DNA of 64,000 nt, from positions 248,001-312,000 of the forward strand of contig NZ_SMFT01000001.1 of assembly GCF_004339025.1 (NCBI RefSeq), given 5' to 3'. Below, piece after piece: positions 57,174 to 64,000 of this stretch. The stretch's first letter is position 1. Every line of letters begins with the position of its first letter. The stretch comes from Volucribacter psittacicida. GTDB lineage: Bacteria > Pseudomonadota > Gammaproteobacteria > Enterobacterales > Pasteurellaceae. The notes under the pieces were generated by a model, which ran no database searches, was not told the DNA's origin, and was given only the letters and a program-made list of their open reading frames with translations. The position numbers and the translations under genes were made by a program.

Positions 57174-57397
57174 TTATCTTCCCCAGTTAAATTAAAAATA
57201 TTCGGCTATTATCTAATAACCAACTAAAGCATTCAAGTTTTTATTAGTTATCAATAATAGAAAAGGTTATAATTAGATTTAAATGTTATCTCCATATTAT
57301 GTTACAACATAAAACAACTATTTTACGTTTATAATAATAACTAATATATTTCATACTTTTATTTACCATTAAAATTTGTTACAATTTAGCATTAATT

Positions 57398-57764
57398 GGG
57401 GCTGATTTTGGATTCGACGGGATTAGCGAAGCCCAAGGTGCATGTCGAGGTGCGGTAGGCCTCGTAAATAAACCGCAAAAAAATAGTCGCAAACGACGAA
57501 CAATACGCTTTAGCAGCTTAATAACCTGCTCATAGCCTTCTCTCCCTAGCTTTCTCTCGTAAGACGGGGATCAAGAGGAGTCAAACCCAAACGAGATCGC
57601 GTGGACGCCGCCGCTTGAGGATCGAAACGTTAAATAAAATCAAGCTAGCTTATTTATCGCGTGTCTGTCTGCAGTGAGTAAGTGAAATTAAAGACGAGAC
57701 TAAACATGTAGTACTGAAGGTAGAGGAATTTCGGACGGGGGTTCAACTCCCCCCAGCTCCACCA
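57398..57764 (+). ncRNA. ssrA: tmRNA (SsrA)
   Basis: The 367-nucleotide RNA starts GGGGCTGATTTTGGATTCGA and ends CAGCTCCACCA, forming the tRNA-Ala-like acceptor domain with the T-arm GGTTCAACTCC. The tag reading frame (57489-57521) encodes ANDEQYALAA followed by TAA. The 5' part is almost identical to H. influenzae tmRNA. tmRNA rescues stalled ribosomes with SmpB. Its 3' end is also the integration site of the accessory element that follows. Confidence 0.97.
57740..57764 (+). other. Probable attachment site (attL) in the ssrA 3' end
   Basis: The tmRNA T-arm and acceptor end are followed within 200 bases by a tyrosine integrase gene reading away from ssrA. This is the classic arrangement when an element inserts into the 3' end of tmRNA and restores it. 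The exact core cannot be fixed, because the matching copy (attR) is outside the window. Confidence 0.6.
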
Positions 57765-57771
57765 GAAACAT

Positions 57772-57860
57772 AAATCAAACAAATGCAAATTGACGCATAA
57801 AGCCTTGTAGCGTAAGCCTTCAAGGCTTTTTTATTAACTCAAATTAAATCAAACAAACGC
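57772..57860. repeat. Direct repeat flanking the ssrA terminator
   Basis: AAATCAAACAAATGC (57772-57786) recurs as AAATCAAACAAACGC (57846-57860), 14 of 15 bases identical. Their position between the attachment site and the integrase gene suits integrase arm-binding sites, but this is inference. Confidence 0.5.
57799..57833 (+). terminator. Terminator of ssrA
   Basis: AAAGCCTTG (57799-57807) and CAAGGCTTT (57821-57829) pair around a 13-base loop and run into Ts. It lies 35 bases after the tmRNA end and so is probably carried by the integrated element. Confidence 0.75.
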
Positions 57861-57877
57861 ATACTAATGCAGTATTT

Positions 57878-58070
57878 ATGGACTATGGTATGGACTATGA
57901 ACTAAACTAGTCAAAATTTCATAGTCCATAAACCATAAAAAGGGGGCGTTATGCCTAGAAAATCCAACGCATTAAACAATACACAAGTAGAGAGGGCTAA
58001 GCCTGCTGATAGTCCATTAAATGACGGTGATGGACTATATTTATATGTTGAGAAGAAAAACCATAGTCCA
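57878..58070. repeat. Cluster of TGGACTAT motifs around the integrase start
   Basis: ATGGACTATG occurs twice in direct tandem (57878-57887 and 57890-57899), and CATAGTCCAT in inverse at 57920-57929. More copies of TGGACTAT or its complement lie at 58009-58017, 58030-58038 and 58062-58070 inside the integrase gene, with one more near 58576. The three upstream copies sit just before the integrase start and could bind the integrase or its excisionase or repressor. Confidence 0.6.
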
Positions 58071-59213
58071 AAGATGACAAAAATATGGCGGTTTAGGTAT
58101 ATCAAACCCTTTTCACAATCTCGCACTTGGATCACCATTGGCACATATCCAGAAATCACACTAAAGCAAGCCAGAGAGATAAAGAGCCAATATAGAGCAT
58201 TATTAATTCAAGGTATCGATCCGAATATTCAGCGACAACAAGAGAAATTAGCCAAAACAAGGGCATTGCGTTCAACGTTTAGACGTGTTGCGGAAGATTG
58301 GTTTAAGGACAGGCAAACAAGGGCTAATTTTTCAGCTGATTATGCCAAAGATGTATGGCGACTTGTCGAGCGTTATTTGTTGCCAGCCTTTGGCGATATG
58401 CCTATATCTGAAATAACCGCAAGTATGGCGATTAAGGCATTTAAACCAATACAAGCAAGGGGGACACTAGAAACCTTAAAGCGGACTATTCAAAAACTTA
58501 ATGAAATTATGACCTATGCTAAACATCACGATTTGATTATAGATAATCGTATGGCTGAATTATCTAAAGCCTTTGATAGTCCAACAGTACAACATATGAA
58601 AACGATCAGACCTGAAGACCTTGGGGAATTTCTAATGACGCTGGCCAATGCTCAGATTCATATCCAAACAAGGCTACTTATTCAATGGCAATTACTCACA
58701 TTGACAAGGCCAGCGGAAGCTGCTTCCGCTAAATTTGAAGATATAGACGAGAGTAAAAAGATATGGCGGGTAATGGTTAAAAAGGGGATTAAAGAGGATA
58801 ACAGCGGTAGAGTTCATCTAATACCATTAAGCAGGCAAGCGATAGCAGTATTGCGAGAAATTAAGAAAATAAACAAGGGGCGAACGTATTTATTTCCAAG
58901 TATTAAAGATCCTAGCAAGCATTGCAATACTCAAACCGCTAACGCCGCTATTAAGCGTATGGGCTATCAAGGTAAGTTAGTGGCTCACGGCTTGCGAAGT
59001 ATTGCTAGCACCGCATTAAATGAACAAGGATTTAACAAGGATTATATTGAAGTGGCTTTGTCGCATATGGATAAAGACAAGGTTAGAGCAGCGTATAATC
59101 ACGCTTTATATTTAGAACAAAGGGCTAAAATGTTGCAATGGTGGGGAGATTTTGTAGAGCAGGCGAGCAATCAAACCCTGCCTAAATTTCATTTAAAGCT
59201 GGTTAATGGCTAA
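57951..59213 (+). CDS. int: P4-type tyrosine integrase
   Basis: This 420-residue site-specific recombinase has an N-terminal arm-binding DUF4102 domain (about 5-90, with LNDGDGLYLYVEKKN and WITIGTYPEITLKQARE), a SAM-like core-binding domain (about 105-185) and a catalytic domain. Active-site residues are visible as R in LLTLTRPAEAASA, HGLRS (HxxR), the second histidine in VALSHMDKDKVRAAYNH, and the tyrosine AAYNHA. GGGGG precedes the ATG. It lies directly next to ssrA and reads away from it, so it most likely integrated and can excise the element. Confidence 0.95.
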   Translation: MPRKSNALNNTQVERAKPADSPLNDGDGLYLYVEKKNHSPKMTKIWRFRYIKPFSQSRTWITIGTYPEITLKQAREIKSQYRALLIQGIDPNIQRQQEKLAKTRALRSTFRRVAEDWFKDRQTRANFSADYAKDVWRLVERYLLPAFGDMPISEITASMAIKAFKPIQARGTLETLKRTIQKLNEIMTYAKHHDLIIDNRMAELSKAFDSPTVQHMKTIRPEDLGEFLMTLANAQIHIQTRLLIQWQLLTLTRPAEAASAKFEDIDESKKIWRVMVKKGIKEDNSGRVHLIPLSRQAIAVLREIKKINKGRTYLFPSIKDPSKHCNTQTANAAIKRMGYQGKLVAHGLRSIASTALNEQGFNKDYIEVALSHMDKDKVRAAYNHALYLEQRAKMLQWWGDFVEQASNQTLPKFHLKLVNG

Positions 59214-59294
59214 CTTCTTTTTTTATAACAAAAAGAAATTAAATTACTATTGTTACTTATTTTTCATCGAGCAAAACTTTTTTTGTGGAAAAAA

Positions 59295-59414
59295 CTTAAC
59301 TTCTTAACTTCTTAACTTTTTTGGGTGTAACCATATGAATTTAATAATAAAAAATTGAGTAGTGTTAAAATTGTTTCTTAACCCATTCTTAACTTCTTAA
59401 CCGAAAATCTTAAC
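59295..59414. repeat. Iteron-like cluster of seven CTTAAC repeats
   Basis: CTTAAC starts at 59295, 59303, 59311, 59377, 59388, 59396 and 59409, mostly as TTCTTAAC with 8-base or 11-13-base spacing, in an AT-rich region. All copies are in the same orientation. Replication origins of plasmids and satellites often contain such iterons, but no initiator gene is known here. Confidence 0.6.
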
Positions 59415-59943
59415 CTTTTGATTAATGATTAATCTATTTTATTTGTTTTAGTACGGAAAATAATCAAGTTAATATATAACTATATTGAATATATAATTAA
59501 TGATATGGGGCTAGTTTAAAATAAAATGTAAAAAGGTACTCCCAAGGGGATACCCTTATTCCACGGGGTTGGGGCTCGCGGTTTTTGGCAGTTTTTTGCT
59601 TTTCTGGCCATCATCATCATTGGCTTGCTCAAGCGTATTTTTCGCTGAATATACTTATTTTATTAGCTTTTGCTTGGTTGAGGTGGCGGAAAAAGATGAT
59701 GGTAGATGTTGATGGTTATCAGATTTAAATTATAAGCAGTGGCAAAATAGTCTTATTATGTAATGTAAGTACATTGCAATGCTAAAAATAGCGATGAAAG
59801 TATAAAAAGCAAACAGCTTTTTGGATCGTATAATATAAAAATTTTTAAGGGGAGGGGCGGGTAAAAAGTTCGGTCAAAACGCCCAGAATACCGCCCACGG
59901 AACACTATTTTATCGCTATTCCAGTTTTTTATAGGATTTTTTA

Positions 59944-60126
59944 TGGTAACTGCTACAGAATAAGGCATTAAAAAAACTGAGTATTTATATTGAGAGAAAG
60001 CTAATAAAGATAGATAAAGAGCTAAAAAAGGGGCAGATTAGGGTCCGTATTGATGAGCTAGCTTATAATTTGTATCAATATCTATTCAACTTCCGCCAGT
60101 GGTGGAAGTTAGAAAAATATAGGTAG
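59944..60126 (+). pseudogene. Possible frameshifted small gene
   Basis: AGGA precedes an ATG that reads MVTATE then TAA. If one T in the GAATAAG there is skipped, the frame continues about 55 residues as a basic, helical protein (KALKKLSIYIERKLIKID then ELKKGQIRVRIDELAYNLYQ, ending FRQWWKLEKYR). The long downstream frame has no good start of its own. A single-base frameshift is the simplest reading, but the protein is unknown to me. Confidence 0.35.
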
Positions 60127-60224
60127 TTTAACCCTGATCCAATAAAGCTATTTTTAAGCCTAAAGCCTGATATATCAATGGTTAAGGCGTTGATCCAATA
60201 TAGCAACTTTCCCCAAGTGGACAA

Positions 60225-60297
60225 TCCCTATTTAGGGAAATAAATTCAATCGTGGTTATATGACCACAACTAAATCAACTATTTCCATTTTGGAAAT
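60225..60297. repeat. Three consecutive small palindromes
   Basis: TCCCTA-TT-TAGGGA (60225-60238), GTGGT-tatatg-ACCAC (60252-60267) and ATTTCCA-TTT-TGGAAAT (60281-60297) follow each other at 27-29-base intervals. Each differs in sequence. They could be operators or an RNA of stacked hairpins. Confidence 0.45.
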
Positions 60298-60498
60298 AAC
60301 CACTTTTCAATATTAAGCCTTAAAAGCGAACTGTTTTGATACCGAAACGGTTGATCCCTAAAACACTGTTTATTTAACCAGTAAAAATCGCTTTACCTTT
60401 AATCAAATTAATGTAGAATAAATCACACTAAAGCAAAATAGAATAATCCGAATTAGTGCAACTAGGTAAGGACTAATTACCCTTGCCGAAAAGATAAA

Positions 60499-60537
60499 AC
60501 CCCTATTTTATCCTGTTGCACGCTCACTAATAGGGGT
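60499..60537 (+). promoter_or_regulatory. Hairpin in the leader of the coiled-coil gene
   Basis: ACCCCTATT (60499-60507) and AATAGGGGT (60529-60537) can form a 9-base-pair stem with a 21-base loop, 18 bases before the ATG at 60556. A T-run is absent. It could control access to the ribosome-binding site. Confidence 0.45.
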
Positions 60538-60555
60538 AGGCGTAGGGGCGTTTTT

Positions 60556-61446
60556 ATGGTTAGATCAAGAGCTTATTATAATTCATTGCCTGAATGTTCG
60601 ATTATTGATTATGAAATAATACCATTGCCAGAAGCGGCTTTATTATGGTGCGGTATTAAATTTGAAGATTTAGCATATGATGTAAAAATATTGCAACACC
60701 TTTCTGAAAGTATATACAGGCACCCTTATATACCTTGCCTTGAAAAGAAAACGAGAGTATTAAATCAAGCCGTCAATAGTGGCAGGCTAAGAGCGGTTAG
60801 AGAACATGGAAGAGGTGGCGAAGATGGGGATCACGTTGCATATTTAAGACGACATTTTTGGATTAGTGATTTAAAGCAATTTATCGCTGATAATTATCCT
60901 AATGATCGCCCTAAAACTATATTTAATGATGATGAGTTAAAAGCGATTATAGATCTTCCAGAATATAAAAGAATGAGCAATGAATATCAAAAAATTCTAG
61001 CTGAAAATACTAATATTCAAACAAAAATAAATACGTTAGAAACAAATTTAGCAAACAAAGATAGCGTTATTAGAGATCAAGAATTGGCGATACAATCTTT
61101 AGCTATTCAATTGCAACAAGCAAAAACAGCTCAAAATGACGCAGAAGAAAGATTAACTTTTGCTAGAGATTGTTACGCAAAACAAAGAAATACAATCAAA
61201 CAGTTAGAGAATAAACTAGAAAATACGAGCGAAATAAGTATTAATAATATTTTGTATTTGTTAGGCGAAATGCTATCAGTTGTTACAAAATCCGACCCTA
61301 AAAAATGGACGCAGTCATCAATTATAGACAAAATACTAACTAACAGAATGAATTTACCCGTAAAAGGGTTAGAACAAAGGAAAATAGAAGAGTATTTTTC
61401 ACTAGCCAACAAAACAATAAAATCTCAACAAATAAACGCCGAATAA
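60556..61446 (+). CDS. Accessory coiled-coil protein of unknown function
   Basis: This 296-residue protein has an N-terminal region (about 15-60) resembling small phage/element proteins (PLPEAALLWCGIKFEDLAYDVK). A region with HVAYLRRHFWISDLKQFI comes next (about 93-112). A long predicted coiled coil then spans about 140-225. No catalytic motif is recognised. It is the first long gene after the element's control region and its codon use is AT-rich like the rest. AGGGGCG precedes the ATG. Confidence 0.65.
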   Translation: MVRSRAYYNSLPECSIIDYEIIPLPEAALLWCGIKFEDLAYDVKILQHLSESIYRHPYIPCLEKKTRVLNQAVNSGRLRAVREHGRGGEDGDHVAYLRRHFWISDLKQFIADNYPNDRPKTIFNDDELKAIIDLPEYKRMSNEYQKILAENTNIQTKINTLETNLANKDSVIRDQELAIQSLAIQLQQAKTAQNDAEERLTFARDCYAKQRNTIKQLENKLENTSEISINNILYLLGEMLSVVTKSDPKKWTQSSIIDKILTNRMNLPVKGLEQRKIEEYFSLANKTIKSQQINAE

Positions 61447-61623
61447 GGCGTTTTTTTATATCCTAAATTCAACAAATCTATTTATAAATCAGTAAGATAA
61501 TTTCGCAGCCGAAAATTTATTTTCGCGTGCGATGATTTCATTTATTTACTTCTACATAATCCCCAACACGTCAAGACGTAATCAGACGTAAACCAAAACA
61601 AACCAACCAACAAGGGGAAAATA

Positions 61624-61830
61624 ATGACAGAGCAAGTAGAAAGACGCTTAACCATTAAAGAATTACGAGAGTTAGGCAATGTATCGCATACATTTATCTA
61701 TCGTGAAATAAAAGCGGGGCGACTCGCACAGCCTGAAAAATGGGGGCGCAGCTCACGTTGGAAAGAAAGCGATGTTAAAGCGTGGCTAGCTAAATTTGAT
61801 AATCAAGGGGGCGACAATGGGCAACATTAA
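61624..61830 (+). CDS. AlpA-like helix-turn-helix regulator 1
   Basis: This 68-residue single-domain excisionase/AlpA-type DNA-binding protein has the pattern LTIKELRELGNVSHTFIYREIKAGRL, then GRSSRWKESDVKAWL. P4-like elements use AlpA to induce integrase or excision. GGGG AAA precedes the ATG. Its end overlaps the start of a second similar gene, giving tandem regulators. Confidence 0.85.
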   Translation: MTEQVERRLTIKELRELGNVSHTFIYREIKAGRLAQPEKWGRSSRWKESDVKAWLAKFDNQGGDNGQH

Positions 61831-62005
61831 TCAATATTACAGCAAGAGAGAATTAGCCCAGCTTTTAGCGGTAAGCACAGCCACCATCGATCGCTATGTG
61901 AGAGATGGCAAGTTGAAAAAGACCAAATTAGGCTTTGCTACTCGATTTAGTGAAAAAGATGTACAAGCCTTTTTAAGTGAACAAGAGAAAGGAGCACCCC
62001 AATGA
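61817..62005 (+). CDS. AlpA-like helix-turn-helix regulator 2
   Basis: This 62-residue helix-turn-helix protein has YYSKRELAQLLAVSTATIDRYVRDGKL and FATRFSEKDVQAFL, the same family as the preceding gene. GGGGGCG precedes the ATG at 61817, which lies 14 bases inside the previous gene. The longer frame from 61796 lacks a site. The pair may form a two-level switch. Which one controls integrase is not known. Confidence 0.82.
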   Translation: MGNINQYYSKRELAQLLAVSTATIDRYVRDGKLKKTKLGFATRFSEKDVQAFLSEQEKGAPQ

Positions 62006-62340
62006 CAACCCAAACAAAACCCCTTACCCGTAAAGGAAAAGTTATTACTGCCCTGCTTAGCCACCCTAATGGAATTAGCGGGCGTGAGATTGATATGAAC
62101 TATTTTATTAATAGCGGACGTAATGAAGTAGCGGAATTGGAAAGCAAGCATAACATCGCCCTGATTAAAACCCAGTCCACCACTCAAAGCGAGCTAGGGC
62201 AATACACGATTTACCGCCTAGCCAGCCGAGAAGAAGCTATTAAGGCGATAACCCTATTAAACAGGGAGCGAGTAAAACGGGATTTAGGCTTGATGACCGA
62301 GCAAGAGCAACAAGCCTATTTAGCGAATTTTAAGGCGTGA
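62002..62340 (+). CDS. Winged-helix-like accessory protein
   Basis: This 112-residue basic protein starts at an ATGA overlap with the preceding gene. The N-terminal half (RKGKVITALLSHPNGISGREIDMNYFINSGRNEVAELE) looks like a winged-helix DNA-binding domain seen in phage and satellite genes. The C-terminal half is helical. No family name can be given with certainty. Confidence 0.6.
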   Translation: MTTQTKPLTRKGKVITALLSHPNGISGREIDMNYFINSGRNEVAELESKHNIALIKTQSTTQSELGQYTIYRLASREEAIKAITLLNRERVKRDLGLMTEQEQQAYLANFKA

Positions 62341-62347
62341 TTTTGGT

Positions 62348-62363
62348 GGCTCAAATTTGAGCC
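62348..62363. repeat. Perfect palindrome between accessory genes
   Basis: GGCTCAAATTTGAGCC is a perfect 16-base palindrome a few bases after the 62340 stop codon. It could be an operator or a weak terminator for the following gene. Confidence 0.45.
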
Positions 62364-62389
62364 GTCAAATAAAACAAGAGGAAAGAACG

Positions 62390-63052
62390 ATGATGAAAGA
62401 AAACTTTAATGGGGCGGTTTTCCCTAAATTATTTAACAAAGAAATGACCGCACTAACCGACAGCTTAAAAGTGGCGAGTTACTTTGGCAAGCGACACGGC
62501 AATTTATTACGGATTTTAAATAATTTAGGTTGTTCAAAAGAATTTAGCCAACTCAATTTTAAGGCGGCTAAATACATTGATGAACAAGGCAAAAAGCGCC
62601 CAATGTATTTAATGACCCAAGATGGTTTTACTTTGCTTGTGATGGGTTTTACTGGCAAGAAAGCGATGCAGTTTAAAGAAGCCTACATTAACGAGTTTAA
62701 TCATATGAGAAAGTGGATTAGCTCAAGGGCGAATTTAAAACAAGACCAACAACGGCTAAATGATGCCATTAAGGCAAGTTTAGAACGACAAGGCAAAGAC
62801 GACCCGCACGCCTATAGCCGTGAAAATAACCTTATTTATTGCGTTGCTTTGGGCGTAGGTAAAAAGAAATGGCTAACCGCAAGGGGCTATCCAAAAGACG
62901 CGGATATACGCCAATTTTTAACCGAACCAGAACTAAAACGAGTAGATGAATTGTTATCCGAAAACGCCGTTATGATAAAGCTCGGGCTAAATTATTCCTT
63001 GCGTAAAACATTGTTACAGAAAACGGCGTTACAGGGCTTTCCTCAAAATTGA
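62390..63052 (+). CDS. Rha-family phage regulatory protein
   Basis: This 220-residue protein has the pRha pattern: LTDSLKVASYFGKRHGNLLRILNNL, then a KYIDEQGKKRPMYLMTQDGFTLLVMGFTGKKAMQFKEAYINEFNHM block (about 67-112). Rha proteins block growth of phages lacking a matching integration factor and are common in prophages. The C-terminal half (about 125-220) is less conserved. GAGGAAAG precedes the ATG at 62390. Confidence 0.82.
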   Translation: MMKENFNGAVFPKLFNKEMTALTDSLKVASYFGKRHGNLLRILNNLGCSKEFSQLNFKAAKYIDEQGKKRPMYLMTQDGFTLLVMGFTGKKAMQFKEAYINEFNHMRKWISSRANLKQDQQRLNDAIKASLERQGKDDPHAYSRENNLIYCVALGVGKKKWLTARGYPKDADIRQFLTEPELKRVDELLSENAVMIKLGLNYSLRKTLLQKTALQGFPQN

Positions 63053-63144
63053 GGAGACCAGGGCAAAAGGTAGTAAAACCTTAATAGCTAACTTAATAGC
63101 TAACTTAAAACCTGAAAAAACCTGAAGAACGGAGACAAAAAGAA

Positions 63145-63414
63145 ATGAAATGCCGTATCGCTAAACAGCGACTACTTAGCCAAGCGATTGAGCATTATCT
63201 CAATAAACGCACGCTATTTCACTTTATGAGCCTTTATGACGATAACGAACCCTACCCCTTAGGTGAAGTGGTTTTATTGCTTAGCGAGCGACTAGAGAGC
63301 TTTAAGCGTGATTGTGAGCAATATCCTAATAATGAAAGTTATCAAATGGCGATATTACAAGCTGAAAAGCAATTAAAGCGACTGATTAAATTTCATCAGT
63401 TAGCCATTAAATAA
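63145..63414 (+). CDS. Small accessory protein of unknown function
   Basis: This 89-residue helical protein (MKCRIAKQRLLSQAIEHYLN, then PLGEVVLLLSERLESFKRDCEQY, ending in AEKQLKRLIKFHQ) has GGAGAC upstream. It lacks recognised motifs. It follows a stretch with direct repeats of CTTAATAGCTAA. Confidence 0.6.
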   Translation: MKCRIAKQRLLSQAIEHYLNKRTLFHFMSLYDDNEPYPLGEVVLLLSERLESFKRDCEQYPNNESYQMAILQAEKQLKRLIKFHQLAIK

Positions 63415-63518
63415 CCCTAAGATGGAAGATGGCAAATGTTGAAAATTTGAGCTCGCCAAAACGGGTGAGCGCAAATAACGAGCAATCCACCATTAAGCCA
63501 ATAAACAAAGGGCATTGA

Positions 63519-63562
63519 ACTTGTCAAAACTTGTCATCTAAATGTTGATATTTATTGACAAG
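63519..63562. promoter_or_regulatory. Candidate operator: repeated ACTTGTCA
   Basis: ACTTGTCA occurs at 63519-63526 and 63529-63536 (10-base period, same face of the helix), with the inverse TTGACAAG at 63555-63562. This pattern fits a regulator binding site in the intergenic region before the next small gene. Confidence 0.45.
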
Positions 63563-63593
63563 ATAACCGCAATTTAAAGAGTTTTCGGAGCAG

Positions 63594-63612
63594 TACGCGC
63601 GTGCGCGCGAGA
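63594..63612. other. Alternating CG tract
   Basis: ACGCGCGTGCGCGCGAG is a short alternating purine-pyrimidine run in otherwise AT-rich DNA. It could form a stable hairpin or Z-DNA under strain. Confidence 0.4.
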
Positions 63613-63657
63613 GGAAATGCGCCGAAATATTAAACCATAACCACAATAAGGATAGAA

Positions 63658-63753
63658 ATGAACAATAAAACCACCTTGCAACAATTCGACCAAGTAAAGG
63701 GCAATATCGCCCCTTACAAGATATCGAGATTTTGCAGATTTTGCAGTCCTTAA
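63658..63753 (+). CDS. Small ORF (31 codons) ending in FCRFC
   Basis: AAGGATAGAA precedes the ATG. The peptide is MNNKTTLQQFDQVKGNIAPY then KISRFCRFCSP. The FCRFC comes from a direct DNA repeat (AGATTTTGC twice). It lies in a region where satellite elements often encode small Ash/Kil-type peptides. Expression is unproven. Confidence 0.35.
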   Translation: MNNKTTLQQFDQVKGNIAPYKISRFCRFCSP

Positions 63754-63840
63754 AAAAGGGGGTGCAAAAATTTCACTACTGGATTTTCTCCACCTATGAA
63801 CTTTTTTCACTAGTGAACCTTTAACGACTGCTAAAAATAA

Positions 63841-63906
63841 CCGTCCATCTGCTCAATTTGAACAGACGGCAAGCCAAAAAAAAAGAGTACCCCAAACGGG
63901 ATACTC
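63841..63906. terminator. Two hairpins before the last partial gene
   Basis: CCGTC...GACGG (63841-63868) and GAGTAcCCC...GGGaTACTC (63885-63906) form two stems. Neither has a long T-run, so they may be regulatory structures of the following gene more than terminators. Confidence 0.4.
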
Positions 63907-63933
63907 GCTTATCTAAAACATAGGAATAAAATT

Positions 63934-64000
63934 ATGAAACCTAGCAATAATACCACAATTTACACAAAAAAGGCTTTACAACAAAACGGCTTTAAGGCTA
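63934..64000 (+). CDS. Start of an accessory gene (partial)
   Basis: The ATG at 63934 with AGGAATAAAATT upstream opens a frame (MKPSNNTTIYTKKALQQNGF then KA) that runs off the window. In P4-like elements a replication primase or helicase gene is common at such a position, but too little is visible to assign it. Confidence 0.5.
   Translation, partial: MKPSNNTTIYTKKALQQNGFKA

Larger units (their letters stand above)
59214..60555. other. 1.3 kb non-coding control-like region of the element
   Basis: No convincing gene over 60 codons is present. It holds seven CTTAAC repeats, a possible frameshifted gene remnant, three consecutive small palindromes, and a leader hairpin before the next gene. A weak minus-strand ORF of 34 codons (59620-59516, beginning MMMMARKAKNCQ) and the stretch 59530-59720 show no clear family. 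Such a region could contain an origin, operators or small RNAs, but none can be named. Confidence 0.5.

Noticed and set aside
57911-58159. Minus-strand ORF overlapping the integrase start
   Set aside because: Antisense shadow of int, lacks a ribosome-binding site.
59516-59620. 34-codon minus-strand ORF starting MMMMARKAKNCQ
   Set aside because: No ribosome-binding site and four ATG in a row from a CAT repeat. Too weak to call a gene.
63574-63810. Minus-strand 78-codon ORF at the right end
   Set aside because: No convincing start site or family. The plus strand has a better ribosome-binding site at 63658. Kept only as a possibility.

Overview
The window is chromosomal DNA from a Pasteurellaceae species. 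The nine-base Haemophilus-type DNA uptake signal AAGTGCGGT (or its complement) occurs about 30 times between positions 470 and 54850. Gene order and protein sequences repeatedly match Haemophilus influenzae: folE/moeA/moeB/yciU/ycgL, fnr-uspE, tehB, hel, and a tmRNA tag reading ANDEQYALAA. The DNA is AT-rich. Exact genus and species cannot be fixed from the sequence alone.

Layout. Positions 1-220 hold the antitoxin and first codons of a Fic-type toxin-antitoxin pair that runs off the left edge. Positions 700-9200 hold adhP, a flavodoxin-fold reductase, an NfeD protein, prlC, an ADP-ribosylglycohydrolase, pdxY, accA and two less known proteins. Positions 9270-17310 hold a lipoprotein, a LPS-kinase-like protein, and the classic tRNA-fMet-rimP-nusA-infB-rbfA-truB operon. 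Positions 17400-27400 hold tehB, the e(P4) lipoprotein hel, a LemA/TPM cluster, grxD, two tandem BCCT transporters, a lactate/malate dehydrogenase-like enzyme and cspD. Positions 27600-33500 hold dxs-ispA-xseB (isoprenoid precursors) and ppc. Positions 33900-40660 hold a GlsB-type membrane protein, purR, ynhF, can, yadGH, yoaH, uspE and fnr with its own FNR box. Positions 40660-49560 hold yedF-yedE, moeAB, folE, ydjA, sppA, an orphan minC, ycgL and yciU. Positions 49690-57180 hold proQ-prc, the murein cross-link genes ldtD and mepK, gloC, satP, yacL and erpA.

At 57398-57764 lies ssrA (tmRNA). Its 3' end is followed at once by a P4-type tyrosine integrase and about 6 kb of accessory DNA that runs off the right edge. 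That DNA holds a coiled-coil protein, two tandem AlpA-like regulators, a winged-helix-like protein, a Rha-family protein and small ORFs. It looks like a P4-like satellite or integrative element. It contains no full uptake signal and has dense repeats and hairpins in its non-coding stretch.

The most striking unexplained structure is a family of about ten short palindromic repeats (roughly 105 bp when full length). They have TATAGTCGTTTCA-type inverted ends and are scattered through the core genome. Most sit directly on or within a few bases of a stop codon, three of them supplying the stop codon itself. They look like TA-targeting MITEs that have become 3'-end or terminator elements. Other points worth attention are the orphan minC lacking the RSGQ motif, the divergent second BCCT transporter, and repeat clusters around the integrase.
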